This document shows positions 1 through 7,277 of a stretch of DNA of 22,357 nucleotides, piece after piece; the first letter of the stretch is position 1; every line of letters begins with the position of its first letter. The notes beneath the pieces were generated by a model, which worked only from the letters and a program-made list of their open reading frames with translations, was not told the origin of the DNA and made no database searches. A program made the translations under genes and the position numbers. The stretch is from MFWN01 sp964594115 (GTDB taxonomy: Archaea > Nanobdellota > Nanobdellia > Pacearchaeales > GW2011-AR1), in assembly GCA_964594115.1 (NCBI GenBank), contig CAZQLD010000015.1, positions 1-22,357 of the forward strand. Reading direction: 5' to 3'.

Positions 1-44
1 GATGTCATTACAAAGAATCCCTTAATTATGCCATAAAATACGCA

Positions 45-197
45 CGCCCGCGCCGGGATTCGAACCCGGATTGTAGCCGTTCTGTTGGGTTTATTATTTT
101 TTTAGCTCTATTAGTTCTTTTCTTTAGAGCTTTCTTTTCTTTCTAAGAAAAGAAACTCAACGACAGGGCTAAGTGCTAGCCATTACACCACGCGAGC
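45..197 (-). tRNA. tRNA-Asp (GTC), intron-containing
   Basis: On the minus strand the acceptor stem GCTCGCG pairs with CGCGGGC, the D stem is GTGT/GCAC, the anticodon stem TAGCC/GGCTA and the T arm CCGGG-TTCGAAT-CCCGG. Once the intron at 80-160 is removed, the loop reads CTGTCGC with anticodon GTC, so the gene decodes Asp. Discriminator G73 fits Asp. The mature length is 72 nt, with a 4-nt variable loop. CCA is not encoded, so it must be added after transcription. Confidence 0.93.
80..160 (-). other. 81-nt archaeal intron of tRNA-Asp at position 37/38
   Basis: A bulge-helix-bulge motif is visible. CTGT (anticodon loop) pairs with ACAG near the intron 3' end; the 5' bulge is CG^T and the 3' bulge AA^C, giving the canonical 37/38 site for the archaeal splicing endonuclease. 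The intron body holds an 11-bp perfect hairpin (131-141 with 145-155) and a 6-bp hairpin (105-110 with 125-130). Confidence 0.85.
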
Positions 198-266
198 AGT
201 TTAGTGCATTACAGCTTAAGAAAGAAATAATCTTTTGATTTATAAAGGTTGCTTTTTGTTTGATTT

Positions 267-683
267 CTATCCCTTATTAACAATCTCGCCCTCGTTTGTA
301 ACTTTTTTTCTTGCTGTTGCATCTCTCAATTTCTTTTGGAGAGTGGCATCTTTTGCTACATGTAAACCAAATTCCCCATTAGTAAAAACTTGAACATTTC
401 CAACATCTAATAATGACAATAAACCTTTTTGATTATGAGTGGGAACATAGATAGAAAATATCCCTAGTATATTTCCTTCTCTTGGATTTTTAGAATAATC
501 TTCAGCCCCACTTATTCCATAAGGAGTGTTAGCGAGTATGCTCTGGATGTGAGTGCCAACTGCTTTTAAACGCCGGTCAAAATCAGTGAAATTGACATAA
601 GAGGTGTAGGGTGCGGTTTCTCTGCAGATTGTTCTAATTTTCCATCCCCTTTCCTCTGCTATTTGCTGAGATGATTTTGCCAT
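267..683 (-). CDS. Hypothetical protein, 138 aa
   Basis: I do not recognise this family. The protein is soluble, with no signal peptide or membrane segment. Its centre (about residues 70-110) alternates hydrophobic and polar residues as in an alpha/beta fold, and the C-terminus is lysine-rich. The start is supported by a TATA-like TTTTTAAG (704-711, minus strand) 21-28 nt upstream and no Shine-Dalgarno sequence, the leaderless pattern used by most genes here. It stands alone between tRNA-Asp and a divergent metalloprotease gene. Coding status is fairly sure because of length and promoter; function is unknown. Confidence 0.65.
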   Translation of the reverse strand: MAKSSQQIAEERGWKIRTICRETAPYTSYVNFTDFDRRLKAVGTHIQSILANTPYGISGAEDYSKNPREGNILGIFSIYVPTHNQKGLLSLLDVGNVQVFTNGEFGLHVAKDATLQKKLRDATARKKVTNEGEIVNKG

Positions 684-814
684 ATTTAAGTAAATCTTGA
701 TTATTTTTAAGGATTTATGTGATTAACTGCTACTTTTTAAAAATGTTTTTTTAAGATTACATTTTTAAACTTTGTCTTATTCTTATTTTAGTAAAAATTG
801 GCGAAAAATTAAAA

Positions 815-1774
815 ATGAAAGGAAAAAAGGGCCAGATTTTGTTGACAATCATCCTAATAGTCTTATTAGGAACATTTCTTTTTCTGGCATATATGCTCTA
901 CCAGAACCTGCCTGGTGAACCTAAGAGTCTTATTGCAGCTTTTGAGCAGCCTGAATTAGAAACAGGAAATTTGTCTTATGAGGTAAAGCAGTTTTACCCT
1001 AATATGAAATTCAACCATAACAGCATTTCTTATAAAATAAATTCTGATTGCGATAGTGAGAAAAGAGCAAGGATGATAGCTGCTTTTAATGAACTAGAGG
1101 ATAAGGTGAGCGCGATTAGTTTTTATGAATCTAATAATCCAGATATAGAAGTTAGTTGTTCTGCAGAAGAAGGAGATTCTGTGGGAAGGGACTTTTTTAT
1201 AGCTGGAGAAGGGGGTGCAAAAGAGATTATTCAAACTAAAAGGTATAATGTGATTACAAACGGGGTTGTTCTTTTGTATGATAATCCTTCTAATGCTATT
1301 CAGTGCAGCTGGCCAAATTTAGAATTACATGAACTTTTGCATGTTTTTGGTTTTGAACATTCAAGTGATGAAAACAGCTTAATGTATCCTTATTTGGAGT
1401 CTTGCAGCCAAAAATTAGACGAGTCTATAATCCAAGACTTAGAAGAGCTTTATTCACAGGAAAATCTTGCAGATTTGTATTTTGCACATGTTAAGGCAAT
1501 TAAAAAAGGGATTTATTTAGATTTTAATGTTACTGTCAGAAATTCAGGGGTTATTGATGCAGAGGGTGTTGTTTTAAGTGTTTATGATGATAAAGAAAGG
1601 ATAGAAGACTTTGATTTAAGGGATATTTCTTTTGGAGGTGGAATGAACTTTCAGGTGTTTAATATAAAGCTTAAAAACAGAAATTCTGATAATATTGAGA
1701 TTGTGATTGACCCACTTAATGCTATCAAAGAGCTTGATGAAGGAAATAATGTTGCAAAACTGGAATTTGCGTAG
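815..1774 (+). CDS. Membrane-anchored matrixin-like zinc metalloprotease with C-terminal CARDB-like domain
   Basis: Residues 8-28 form a hydrophobic signal anchor after a KKGQ N-terminus, so the protein should be exported and tethered. The metzincin zinc motif HELLHVFGFEH (H172, E173, H176, G179, H182) is complete, and SLMYP at 188-192 gives the Met-turn (M190) typical of matrixins. Cysteines at 79, 115, 164 and 197 could form disulfides outside the cell. From about residue 220 a beta-rich region with VRNSG...ID...V and a final ELDEGNN motif resembles the CARDB adhesion/surface fold. The family cleaves proteins or peptides at the cell surface; the substrate is unknown. It is transcribed alone. 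Archaemetzincin is excluded because the extra CX4C cysteines are missing. Confidence 0.85.
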   Translation: MKGKKGQILLTIILIVLLGTFLFLAYMLYQNLPGEPKSLIAAFEQPELETGNLSYEVKQFYPNMKFNHNSISYKINSDCDSEKRARMIAAFNELEDKVSAISFYESNNPDIEVSCSAEEGDSVGRDFFIAGEGGAKEIIQTKRYNVITNGVVLLYDNPSNAIQCSWPNLELHELLHVFGFEHSSDENSLMYPYLESCSQKLDESIIQDLEELYSQENLADLYFAHVKAIKKGIYLDFNVTVRNSGVIDAEGVVLSVYDDKERIEDFDLRDISFGGGMNFQVFNIKLKNRNSDNIEIVIDPLNAIKELDEGNNVAKLEFA

Positions 1775-1866
1775 TTTTTACCCTAATTTATTAAAAAATT
1801 TAGGAATAAAAAAATAAAATTAAAATAATTAAGAATAAGGGTATAAGAAGACTTAATCTGTAGTTA

Positions 1867-1908
1867 GAGGGGAATAAGTATCCATCCATTAAACCCCAGA
1901 ATTCCCTC
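1867..1908. repeat. Imperfect inverted repeat in gene-free stretch 1775-2075
   Basis: GAGGGGAAT (1867-1875) can pair with ATTCCCTC (1901-1908) with one bulged G. This is the only GC-richer patch in about 300 nt of AT-rich DNA between convergent genes. A TATA-like GTATAAG (about 1839-1845) lies about 25 nt before it on the plus strand. It could be a small RNA or a terminator-like structure, and nothing decides between them. The rest of 1775-2075 shows no gene. Confidence 0.3.
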
Positions 1909-2075
1909 CAAAAACTAATCATTATAAAGCTAGTTAATAGGAAAAAAGCAAATCTTTTTAGTTTTTTAAGTTCCATATATAAGTAAACATAATAATTATA
2001 AATTTTACTAGAATACTATATAATTAAAAATAAAAAAGAAATAGATAAAAATAAAAAAATAAAAATTTACCGAGC

Positions 2076-2219
2076 TTATTCCTCGTCTGCTTCATCAGTT
2101 GCTTCTTCATCTGCTTCATCAGTTGCTTCTTCAGTCTCTTCTTCAGGTTCTTCTTCAGTCTCTTCTTCAGTCTCTTCGTCTTCTTGCTCAGTTTCTTCCC
2201 CTGTTTCTTCATCTGCCAT
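2076..2219 (-). CDS. Very acidic 47-aa protein (Glu/Asp/Thr-rich)
   Basis: Reading the minus strand from ATG at 2219-2217 gives 47 codons and TAA. The product starts MADEETGEETEQEDEETEEE and is almost entirely E, D, T and A, with an ATDEADEE unit repeated at the end. Nearly all codons end in A, T or G as expected for this genome. Support for the start is unusually good: GGAG at 2233-2230 sits 10 nt upstream, with a TATA-like TTTTTAAA at 2265-2272 further up, so this gene has a leader and a ribosome binding site where most neighbours do not. The protein should be disordered and strongly negative. It might bind cations or basic proteins; no function can be assigned. The overlapping frame encoding a lysine-rich peptide is a shadow of the same GA-rich codons. 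Confidence 0.6.
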   Translation of the reverse strand: MADEETGEETEQEDEETEEETEEEPEEETEEATDEADEEATDEADEE

Positions 2220-2367
2220 CTTATTTTTTCTCCTAAATTTAATAAATTTTAAAGCAAATAACAGTTTTTAAAGCTTTGGTTTTTAATTTACTGGAAAAAG
2301 GAGTAACATTCTATTTTGTATATATACATTTATTTAATATCCTTAATTTAGGGGTTCTAATCCACTT

Positions 2368-2715
2368 TTACTTCTTAAGTTCCTCTTTTTTGCCTAGTTC
2401 CTCAATTACAAGGTTTTCAAGTTTCCCTCTTAAATAAATTAATCTTTTTCTTTTTCTATCCTCTTGGTTTTCAGATTCTTTATCTAATTTTTTAGTTATG
2501 CTTGGAGTTTCTAAATCCTTTAAAAAAATTTCAATAACTGGCTCCTTTAAATCTTCTGTAGGTAGCTTAGATATCAATTCTCTTATCAGGTATCTTGTAT
2601 CTCCTGTTTCAGAGGTATATTTGGCTGTACAAAGATATCGTTTTGGATTTCTTAATTGTGGCTGATATTTTTTTGCTTCTGCGGTTGCTTTCTTTTTGCG
2701 ACGAAAGCTTGGCAT
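2368..2715 (-). CDS. Hypothetical basic protein, 115 aa
   Basis: No family recognised. The N-terminus is strongly basic (FRRKKK), followed by a mixed region (about residues 25-75) and a long charged helix (about 75-115) rich in K, E and R, so a nucleic-acid or ribosome association is conceivable but not shown. There is no membrane segment or signal peptide. An AT-rich TATA-like stretch lies 30-40 nt before the ATG. An out-of-frame ATG 5 nt upstream is not used. It stands alone, divergent from the gene at 2834. Confidence 0.6.
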   Translation of the reverse strand: MPSFRRKKKATAEAKKYQPQLRNPKRYLCTAKYTSETGDTRYLIRELISKLPTEDLKEPVIEIFLKDLETPSITKKLDKESENQEDRKRKRLIYLRGKLENLVIEELGKKEELKK

Positions 2716-2833
2716 AGCATAGTAGTATAATAAAGATAAGAAATTATTTATATTTACTCAATAGTGAGAAAACAATGAAAATGCATCTAGATTATACAAA
2801 TCTTTAAAAAGAATTTAAGAGTTATAAGATAAA

Positions 2834-3085
2834 ATGCCAAGTAATGAATTTTATGATTGTGTAATTATGGGTTCAGCACTTGTTAGTGCTGGAGCTCTTG
2901 TTTTTGCTGCAATGTATCTCGGAAGTATAAATACTTCTATACAGAAGGGTTATAAAAAATTTAGCGATTTAACAAAATCTTTAGATAATTTAAGACAGGA
3001 CCTTAGCGATTTAACAAAATCTTTAGATAATTTGAGACATGACTTAAGGGAGATACATGGATTAGAAGATAAAGCAGTTGAGTGA
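2834..3085 (+). CDS. Small membrane protein with duplicated coiled-coil segment, 83 aa
   Basis: The N-terminal part (about residues 9-30) is a hydrophobic membrane segment. Residues 43-72 are a coiled coil made of two nearly identical 14-residue units, SDLTKSLDNLR(Q/H)DL, that is, two heptad pairs. The topology resembles small membrane-anchored coiled-coil proteins; function is unknown. TCTTTAAAAA at 2801-2810 is a TATA-like box 24-33 nt before the ATG. The repeated unit is encoded by an almost perfect 42-bp tandem duplication. Confidence 0.65.
   Translation: MPSNEFYDCVIMGSALVSAGALVFAAMYLGSINTSIQKGYKKFSDLTKSLDNLRQDLSDLTKSLDNLRHDLREIHGLEDKAVE
2961..3044 (+). repeat. 42-bp tandem duplication (two copies) inside the coiled-coil gene
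   Basis: Copy 1 is 2961-3002 and copy 2 is 3003-3044. They differ at only a few positions near their ends. Forty-two bases equals 14 codons, so the duplication keeps frame and lengthens the coiled coil by two heptads. Confidence 0.9.
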
Positions 3086-3164
3086 ATTTTTCTCCTCCAA
3101 ATTTTGTAGAAACTATGAAGTAGTTAATAAGGCACAGATTTATAAATGAATAGATATATCCATA

Positions 3165-3509
3165 ATGATGGCAGATATAAAGCGGGCATATGGCAGGATT
3201 TATGAAATTTACCTAGTTGAGGGAGAGAAGAATAATCCTGTTTTAGGAAAGCCTAGTTTTGGATTTTCCCCTACTCCAGAACAGGCTGGAGGCGGCGGAC
3301 CAGTTATCTTAAGAGAGCTTCATGATAATGAAACTATTTTTCAAGAAGATACATTAGAAGAATTTGCTGCTAGAATGAAGAATTATCAATTTAATAACTT
3401 AACAAATTTGTCAGATGAAAAAATTTTAACTAATGATGGCAGGTCAGAGCTACATAAACCTGTAAGTGATTCAAATCTGGAAAAATTAGCCTTACTATTA
3501 AAGAGATAA
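3165..3509 (+). CDS. Hypothetical protein, 114 aa
   Basis: No family recognised. Visible features are a Gly-rich stretch (QAGGGGPV, about residues 41-48) and otherwise a mixed soluble sequence with a helical C-terminus. TTTATAAA at 3139-3146 lies 19-26 nt before the first of two consecutive ATG codons (3165 and 3168), so the transcript is probably leaderless and either ATG could serve. It is followed by the tRNA-Tyr gene on the opposite strand. Confidence 0.6.
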   Translation: MMADIKRAYGRIYEIYLVEGEKNNPVLGKPSFGFSPTPEQAGGGGPVILRELHDNETIFQEDTLEEFAARMKNYQFNNLTNLSDEKILTNDGRSELHKPVSDSNLEKLALLLKR

Positions 3510-3570
3510 CTATTCTTCTTAAATTTATTTGGCTAATACTTAATTTTATAATTAATTCTAAAAAAGAAAA

Positions 3571-3705
3571 TCCCAGCACCCGGGTTCGAACCGGGGATCT
3601 TCCGGGTTCTGCGTTGGCTTTTGGGGCTTCATATTATCCTAATGGAAAAATCCACCTTAGCATTGAATGCTACAGCCGGACGCTCTACCACTAAGCTATG
3701 CTGGG
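3571..3705 (-). tRNA. tRNA-Tyr (GTA), intron-containing
   Basis: Minus strand: acceptor CCCAGCA/TGCTGGG with the C1-G72 pair expected for archaeal tRNA-Tyr and A73; D stem GCTT/GAGC; anticodon stem TCCGG/CCGGA; T arm CCCGG-TTCGAAC-CCGGG. After removal of intron 3607-3669 the loop is CTGTAGC, anticodon GTA. The mature length is 72 nt and CCA is not encoded. Confidence 0.93.
3607..3669 (-). other. 63-nt archaeal intron of tRNA-Tyr at position 37/38
   Basis: CTGT of the anticodon loop pairs with GCAG near the intron 3' end, and the bulges AG^C and AA^C place the cuts at 37/38. The inner helix is weak, so this is a relaxed bulge-helix-bulge. The intron also contains a hairpin with TGGA/TCCA and CTAA/TTAG arms. 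Confidence 0.8.
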
Positions 3706-3790
3706 ATTTATATGCATGTAAAACAGCATATTTAAAGATTTTGTAAGGGTTGATAATATTTATATATCCAGGGTTATTTAATGTTTTACT

Positions 3791-4111
3791 ATGATGGGAA
3801 ATTCAGGTTTAACAAAAAAATTATCAATCATCATTACTTTAGGTTTTTTAGGTATTGGTAGTGTGTTTATAGGAAGGAAGATCTATAATGGATTTATTTA
3901 CAACAGATTTTATTCTCTGACAATGAAACAGGCAAATACAGATAAGTGCGGACTTGTTCCAAATACACAGGAAATGGCTTTGCTTTACCAGAAAATCAAT
4001 AAACCATTTAATCCTAAAAATCCAGAAAAACTCACTATACTTGAAATGAGGGATTATTTAAAAGGAGAAAGAATAAAAGTTAATAAGTATGGCTGTGTAA
4101 TTAATGACTAG
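3791..4111 (+). CDS. Hypothetical single-pass membrane protein, 106 aa
   Basis: No family recognised. Residues 10-28 form one hydrophobic segment after a short basic N-terminus (signal anchor), followed by about 75 soluble residues with cysteines at 53 and 101 that could form a disulfide outside the cell. TTTATATAT at 3759-3767 is 24-32 nt before the start. The ATG at 3781 is in another frame. The gene is short and alone; function is unknown. Confidence 0.55.
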   Translation: MMGNSGLTKKLSIIITLGFLGIGSVFIGRKIYNGFIYNRFYSLTMKQANTDKCGLVPNTQEMALLYQKINKPFNPKNPEKLTILEMRDYLKGERIKVNKYGCVIND

Positions 4112-4149
4112 AATGCAATAATATTTATAAAGATTAAGCTTTACTAAAA

Positions 4150-4575
4150 ATGATGGATGGTCCACAGCAGAGAGAAGATTTACAAAAGGAAAATGCTTTG
4201 TATTTCATGGTTATAAGATTATTCTTGCCTAAGAGTAAAGGCACTACTTTAAATATTGAAGGAATGAAACAAGCTTTAGGTATAAGGAGTCCAAGATTAC
4301 CAGGAAGTTCGCAAGTGAAACTGCGCAGGATAGAGTTAGCAAAAGATCTTGAAACTGTACTTCATGCATTAACAAAAAAAGACAATGTTTTAATGGAAAG
4401 GGGCGGGCTTTATGCATTAAAAGATGATAGATTATGGAACAGAGATTCTATGCTTCCTGGAAATCAGTTTTATACATCTAAAAAATATTTCCCTCCTGTT
4501 AAAAAAGAAGATGATAAAGAAAATACTAGATCTGTAAAAACAACCCCAGTTTATGGAAGTAGCTGGATGACTTAG
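4150..4575 (+). CDS. Hypothetical protein, 141 aa
   Basis: No family recognised. Residues 10-100 look mainly helical and end in a short strand pair, NVLMERGGLYALKDD, that resembles the wing of a winged-helix domain; this is only a shape resemblance. The C-terminal 35 residues are charged and probably disordered. TTTATAAA at 4124-4131 is 19-26 nt upstream of the first of two possible starts. The gene converges on the long membrane-protein gene, with 16 nt between the stops. Confidence 0.6.
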   Translation: MMDGPQQREDLQKENALYFMVIRLFLPKSKGTTLNIEGMKQALGIRSPRLPGSSQVKLRRIELAKDLETVLHALTKKDNVLMERGGLYALKDDRLWNRDSMLPGNQFYTSKKYFPPVKKEDDKENTRSVKTTPVYGSSWMT

Positions 4576-4591
4576 TTGAGTTTTAAGTTAA

Positions 4592-5983
4592 CTAATTTTC
4601 GACTTTCTTGATTTTTTTTGGCTCGCTTATAAAGAAAACCCTATTGCTTTGAGTCTCCTTAATCTTCCCTTCTTTTTCATAAATAGCTTTTGATGGCGGA
4701 AGTTCAAATTTTCCAAGAACCCCTATTTTTGAGTATACAATATATGAAAGTAAGCGGTCTTCCCCTTCATCCAGGCTTTCTATATTCCACTCTATTCTCC
4801 TGTTTTTTTCATCAACCCTGTCAGGAGCTATTGTTCCGTATCTTTCATAAAGTTTGACTATTGGAGGAAGTTTGTCTATGACATTTATTTTCTCAACAAA
4901 TCTCTTTGCTTTGACGCTTACACTGACTTTTAGAGCAAACTCTCCCCCTTTTGTCTTTACAAAATTGATTTTTTTCTTTAATATTATGTCAGAGGTAAGG
5001 TAGATTTGATACAAAATCACAAGTGCTACAATAGCTATGATAACCAGTATTGGAATAAGCCAGTTGGTTCTTGTAACTACTTTTAAAGATTCGTTTGGCC
5101 TTAGTTCTTGTTGCCATGTATATAATACTTTAAATCCCTGTCTTTCTATTTTATTGGGCTGAATACTAAGAGTTGTGAATAACCTAGAGAATATGCCTTT
5201 TTCCATTGTTATTTCTGCAACTGCTGCTGTGTTCCCTTCGTTTTTCTTTTCTATCTCTTCTCTTATTATAAAAAAACCTTCTTTTAATTCAGTTTTTGAT
5301 AAACCAGATTGTTCTAAAAATTTTATTGTAGATCCTAAGGTTTCCTCAACTCCATTAACCTTTATACTGGCATCTAATATATAAGGTCCTGCCATTAGTG
5401 CCTTGAGTTTTTCTCTATTCAAAGGCTGGGTGAAAGATTTTTTCTCAAGACTGCTTAATGAGAAATTTTCACTGAAACTGAAAAAAACAGAGGAGAATTC
5501 TGCTTCAATATTCTCAAAATTAAAATTCTCTTTATTCTCTATATGAATTATTGCCTGTTCGCTTTCTGGATCTATATTATCTGCTGAGAGTTGTAGAGCA
5601 TCTTTTAGATTAACAATCTTCATTGTTAATCTCTCCTCTTGTATTCCAGTATTGGCTCCTTTTATTTTATAAACAAAAGTGAAATAACCTGGATTTTTCT
5701 TCACACTTTCTCCTGCTATGACTTTTACATTTATTTTTTTTGTTTCTCCAGTTTCGAGGTTAAATGAACTTTTTGGGAATATGTCCACCCCAACTAAAGA
5801 ATAAATTTCAAAGCCATCACTCTGACCTAAGTTCTTTATTGTGAAGCTAAATAAGGCAGGAGTATCTAATTCTACTATAACTACATCATTTATTGCTTTT
5901 TCTTCTATCTCAAGATTTATTGCAGAAGCCAAACTTACAAGGGTTAAGAGGGCAACAAGCAAAATCACTCCTTTTGATTTCAT
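4592..5983 (-). CDS. Secreted, membrane-anchored beta-rich protein, 463 aa
   Basis: Residues 1-21 are a typical signal peptide ending LASA. Residues 22-300 are beta-rich with Ig/CARDB-like patterns (FTIKNLG at about 47-53, ETGETKKINVKV at about 77-88), which places them outside the cell. One membrane helix spans about 308-328. The roughly 130 residues after it carry a second beta-sandwich pattern, with V.DKLP..V.L then a RIEWNIESL..GE strand set, resembling DUF11-type repeats. This layout is common in surface or envelope proteins of DPANN and other archaea; the exact role is unknown. The start lies about 26-35 nt from an ATTTAAATA box (about 6009-6017, minus strand). The gene is transcribed alone. 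Confidence 0.75.
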   Translation of the reverse strand: MKSKGVILLVALLTLVSLASAINLEIEEKAINDVVIVELDTPALFSFTIKNLGQSDGFEIYSLVGVDIFPKSSFNLETGETKKINVKVIAGESVKKNPGYFTFVYKIKGANTGIQEERLTMKIVNLKDALQLSADNIDPESEQAIIHIENKENFNFENIEAEFSSVFFSFSENFSLSSLEKKSFTQPLNREKLKALMAGPYILDASIKVNGVEETLGSTIKFLEQSGLSKTELKEGFFIIREEIEKKNEGNTAAVAEITMEKGIFSRLFTTLSIQPNKIERQGFKVLYTWQQELRPNESLKVVTRTNWLIPILVIIAIVALVILYQIYLTSDIILKKKINFVKTKGGEFALKVSVSVKAKRFVEKINVIDKLPPIVKLYERYGTIAPDRVDEKNRRIEWNIESLDEGEDRLLSYIVYSKIGVLGKFELPPSKAIYEKEGKIKETQSNRVFFISEPKKIKKVEN

Positions 5984-6073
5984 TAAAAAAACAGGTTTAG
6001 ATTGTATTTAAATATTTTTCTTTTCTTTAATATGTTTTAGAGGATATAAGATTCTAAAATTAGAATAATATGG

Positions 6074-6586
6074 TTAATCTCTTGGGGGTTGCTTTCCTTC
6101 TATTGTTACAAAAGACTTCATTTGAGCAATGACTTCGTCCACTTCTTCCAAGATTTTGTCTTCATAATCAGTTATTCTGCCTTTTATAATATACCTGTCA
6201 TACAAACCTCTAAGAAATTTTATAAAAGCAGTATTTTCCCATCTATGTTCATAATCTTTCTCAAGTATAGCTGAGAATTTAATTTCTAAGTAGCCTTTAT
6301 TCATTTTCATTTTGACCCCTTCTTTTTGGACTTCAGTTTCAGTCATTCCAAGAATAAGCCAGTCAGCTTTAATTACAAACCTGAAATAATCAGATATTTT
6401 TCTTTTAGCTTCCCAGTGTATTTCAATCTCTTTTCCATCTGCCTTAATTTTTTCAGAATAACCCTTTTCTTTTATTTTGTATCCTTTATCAGTAAACCAT
6501 TCATAGAGAAAATTATAAGTTTGTTTAAAATCCCAAATTCCAGTATATTTTGTTTTTCCTGAAAAGATTTTGTCTTTTTCTGCCAT
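6074..6586 (-). CDS. Conserved-looking hypothetical protein, 170 aa
   Basis: I recall no named family. The sequence is soluble and alpha/beta, rich in aromatic residues (for example WDFKQTYNFLYEWF at about 18-31), with antiparallel strand patterns EIEIHWEAKRK and YLEIKFSAILEKDYEHRW and a helical C-terminus. This suggests a compact lipid- or ligand-binding type fold, but that is a guess from pattern alone. AAGGGA sits a few bases before the ATG and an ATTTAAATA box lies further upstream. It has its own promoter and no operon partner. Confidence 0.65.
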   Translation of the reverse strand: MAEKDKIFSGKTKYTGIWDFKQTYNFLYEWFTDKGYKIKEKGYSEKIKADGKEIEIHWEAKRKISDYFRFVIKADWLILGMTETEVQKEGVKMKMNKGYLEIKFSAILEKDYEHRWENTAFIKFLRGLYDRYIIKGRITDYEDKILEEVDEVIAQMKSFVTIEGKQPPRD

Positions 6587-6647
6587 TTTGTCCCTTTTTT
6601 TACTTATTATAAGAGAAATAGAGTATTTAAATTTTTTTGCAATGTTT

Positions 6648-7205
6648 TTACATTGCGTCTTTGCAAGCCTCGCAAATCATTCTGCTGTCTACTTTATAGA
6701 TTATACCAAAGTTGCCACACTCTTCACATAATCCTTCTTTAAAACTCTCTCCTGCTTTTCTTCTTTTTAGTTTTTCGCTTTGTTCTCTTATCTGCATGAT
6801 TTCAGCAGCTGTTTCAAACAAGCCCGGTTCTATTCTTAAAATATCCTTTAATGTCAAGAAACCAATTACATTTTTGTTTATAGTAACTGGCAACCATCTG
6901 TATTTTGTTTTCTTCATTTTCTGTAATGCCTGATATAAATCAGCAGATGGCTTTATAGTGACAAGTTTTTTTGGAGCTATTGCAGATGCTTTAATTTTGT
7001 TTAGTTCTTTTCTTGATTTTTTTGTCATCACCCAGATTATATCTCCTTCGGTTATGATGCCTTTTAGTTTGTTGTCCTCTTCTAACAGAAGCGAGCCGAC
7101 TCTTTTTTTTACCATTTTCTTTGCACAATCAAGCAGAGAGGTATCTGGCTTAACAGAAATAAAATTTCTCGTCATAATGTCGCCGACTTTAACTCCGATT
7201 TTCAT
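6648..7205 (-). CDS. CBS-pair protein with C-terminal zinc knuckle, 185 aa
   Basis: Two CBS motifs form a Bateman module at about residues 8-65 (VGDIMTRNFISVKPDTSLLD, GIITEGDI) and 75-130 (LVTIKPSADLYQAL, GFLTLKDIL). Bateman modules bind adenine nucleotides such as AMP, ATP or SAM and act as energy or ligand sensors. After a basic linker, C160-x2-C163 and C178-x2-C181 form a four-cysteine zinc site. Such CBS plus zinc-ribbon proteins in archaea have no fixed role; the zinc tail could contact nucleic acid or a partner. TTTATAAA at 7227-7234 is 22-29 nt before the start. A second CBS-pair gene lies just upstream on the same strand. Confidence 0.9.
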   Translation of the reverse strand: MKIGVKVGDIMTRNFISVKPDTSLLDCAKKMVKKRVGSLLLEEDNKLKGIITEGDIIWVMTKKSRKELNKIKASAIAPKKLVTIKPSADLYQALQKMKKTKYRWLPVTINKNVIGFLTLKDILRIEPGLFETAAEIMQIREQSEKLKRRKAGESFKEGLCEECGNFGIIYKVDSRMICEACKDAM

Positions 7206-7277
7206 GCAAACAAAAGACAGAAAGGGTTTATAAATTTTTATATAATCTTAGGTAACTTCAGAGTTAAAACTGCACAA

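Noticed and set aside
815..1774. Archaemetzincin
   Set aside because: The motif is HExxHxxGxxH without the extra cysteines of the archaemetzincin signature; it is matrixin-like.
2024..2212. Minus-strand frame encoding a Lys/Leu-rich 62-aa peptide
   Set aside because: It is the shifted frame of the GA-rich codons of the acidic 47-aa gene. The acidic frame has the ribosome binding site and TATA-like box.
2961..3044. CRISPR-like repeat
   Set aside because: Two adjacent 42-bp copies with no spacer, inside a coding frame with heptad pattern: a tandem duplication.
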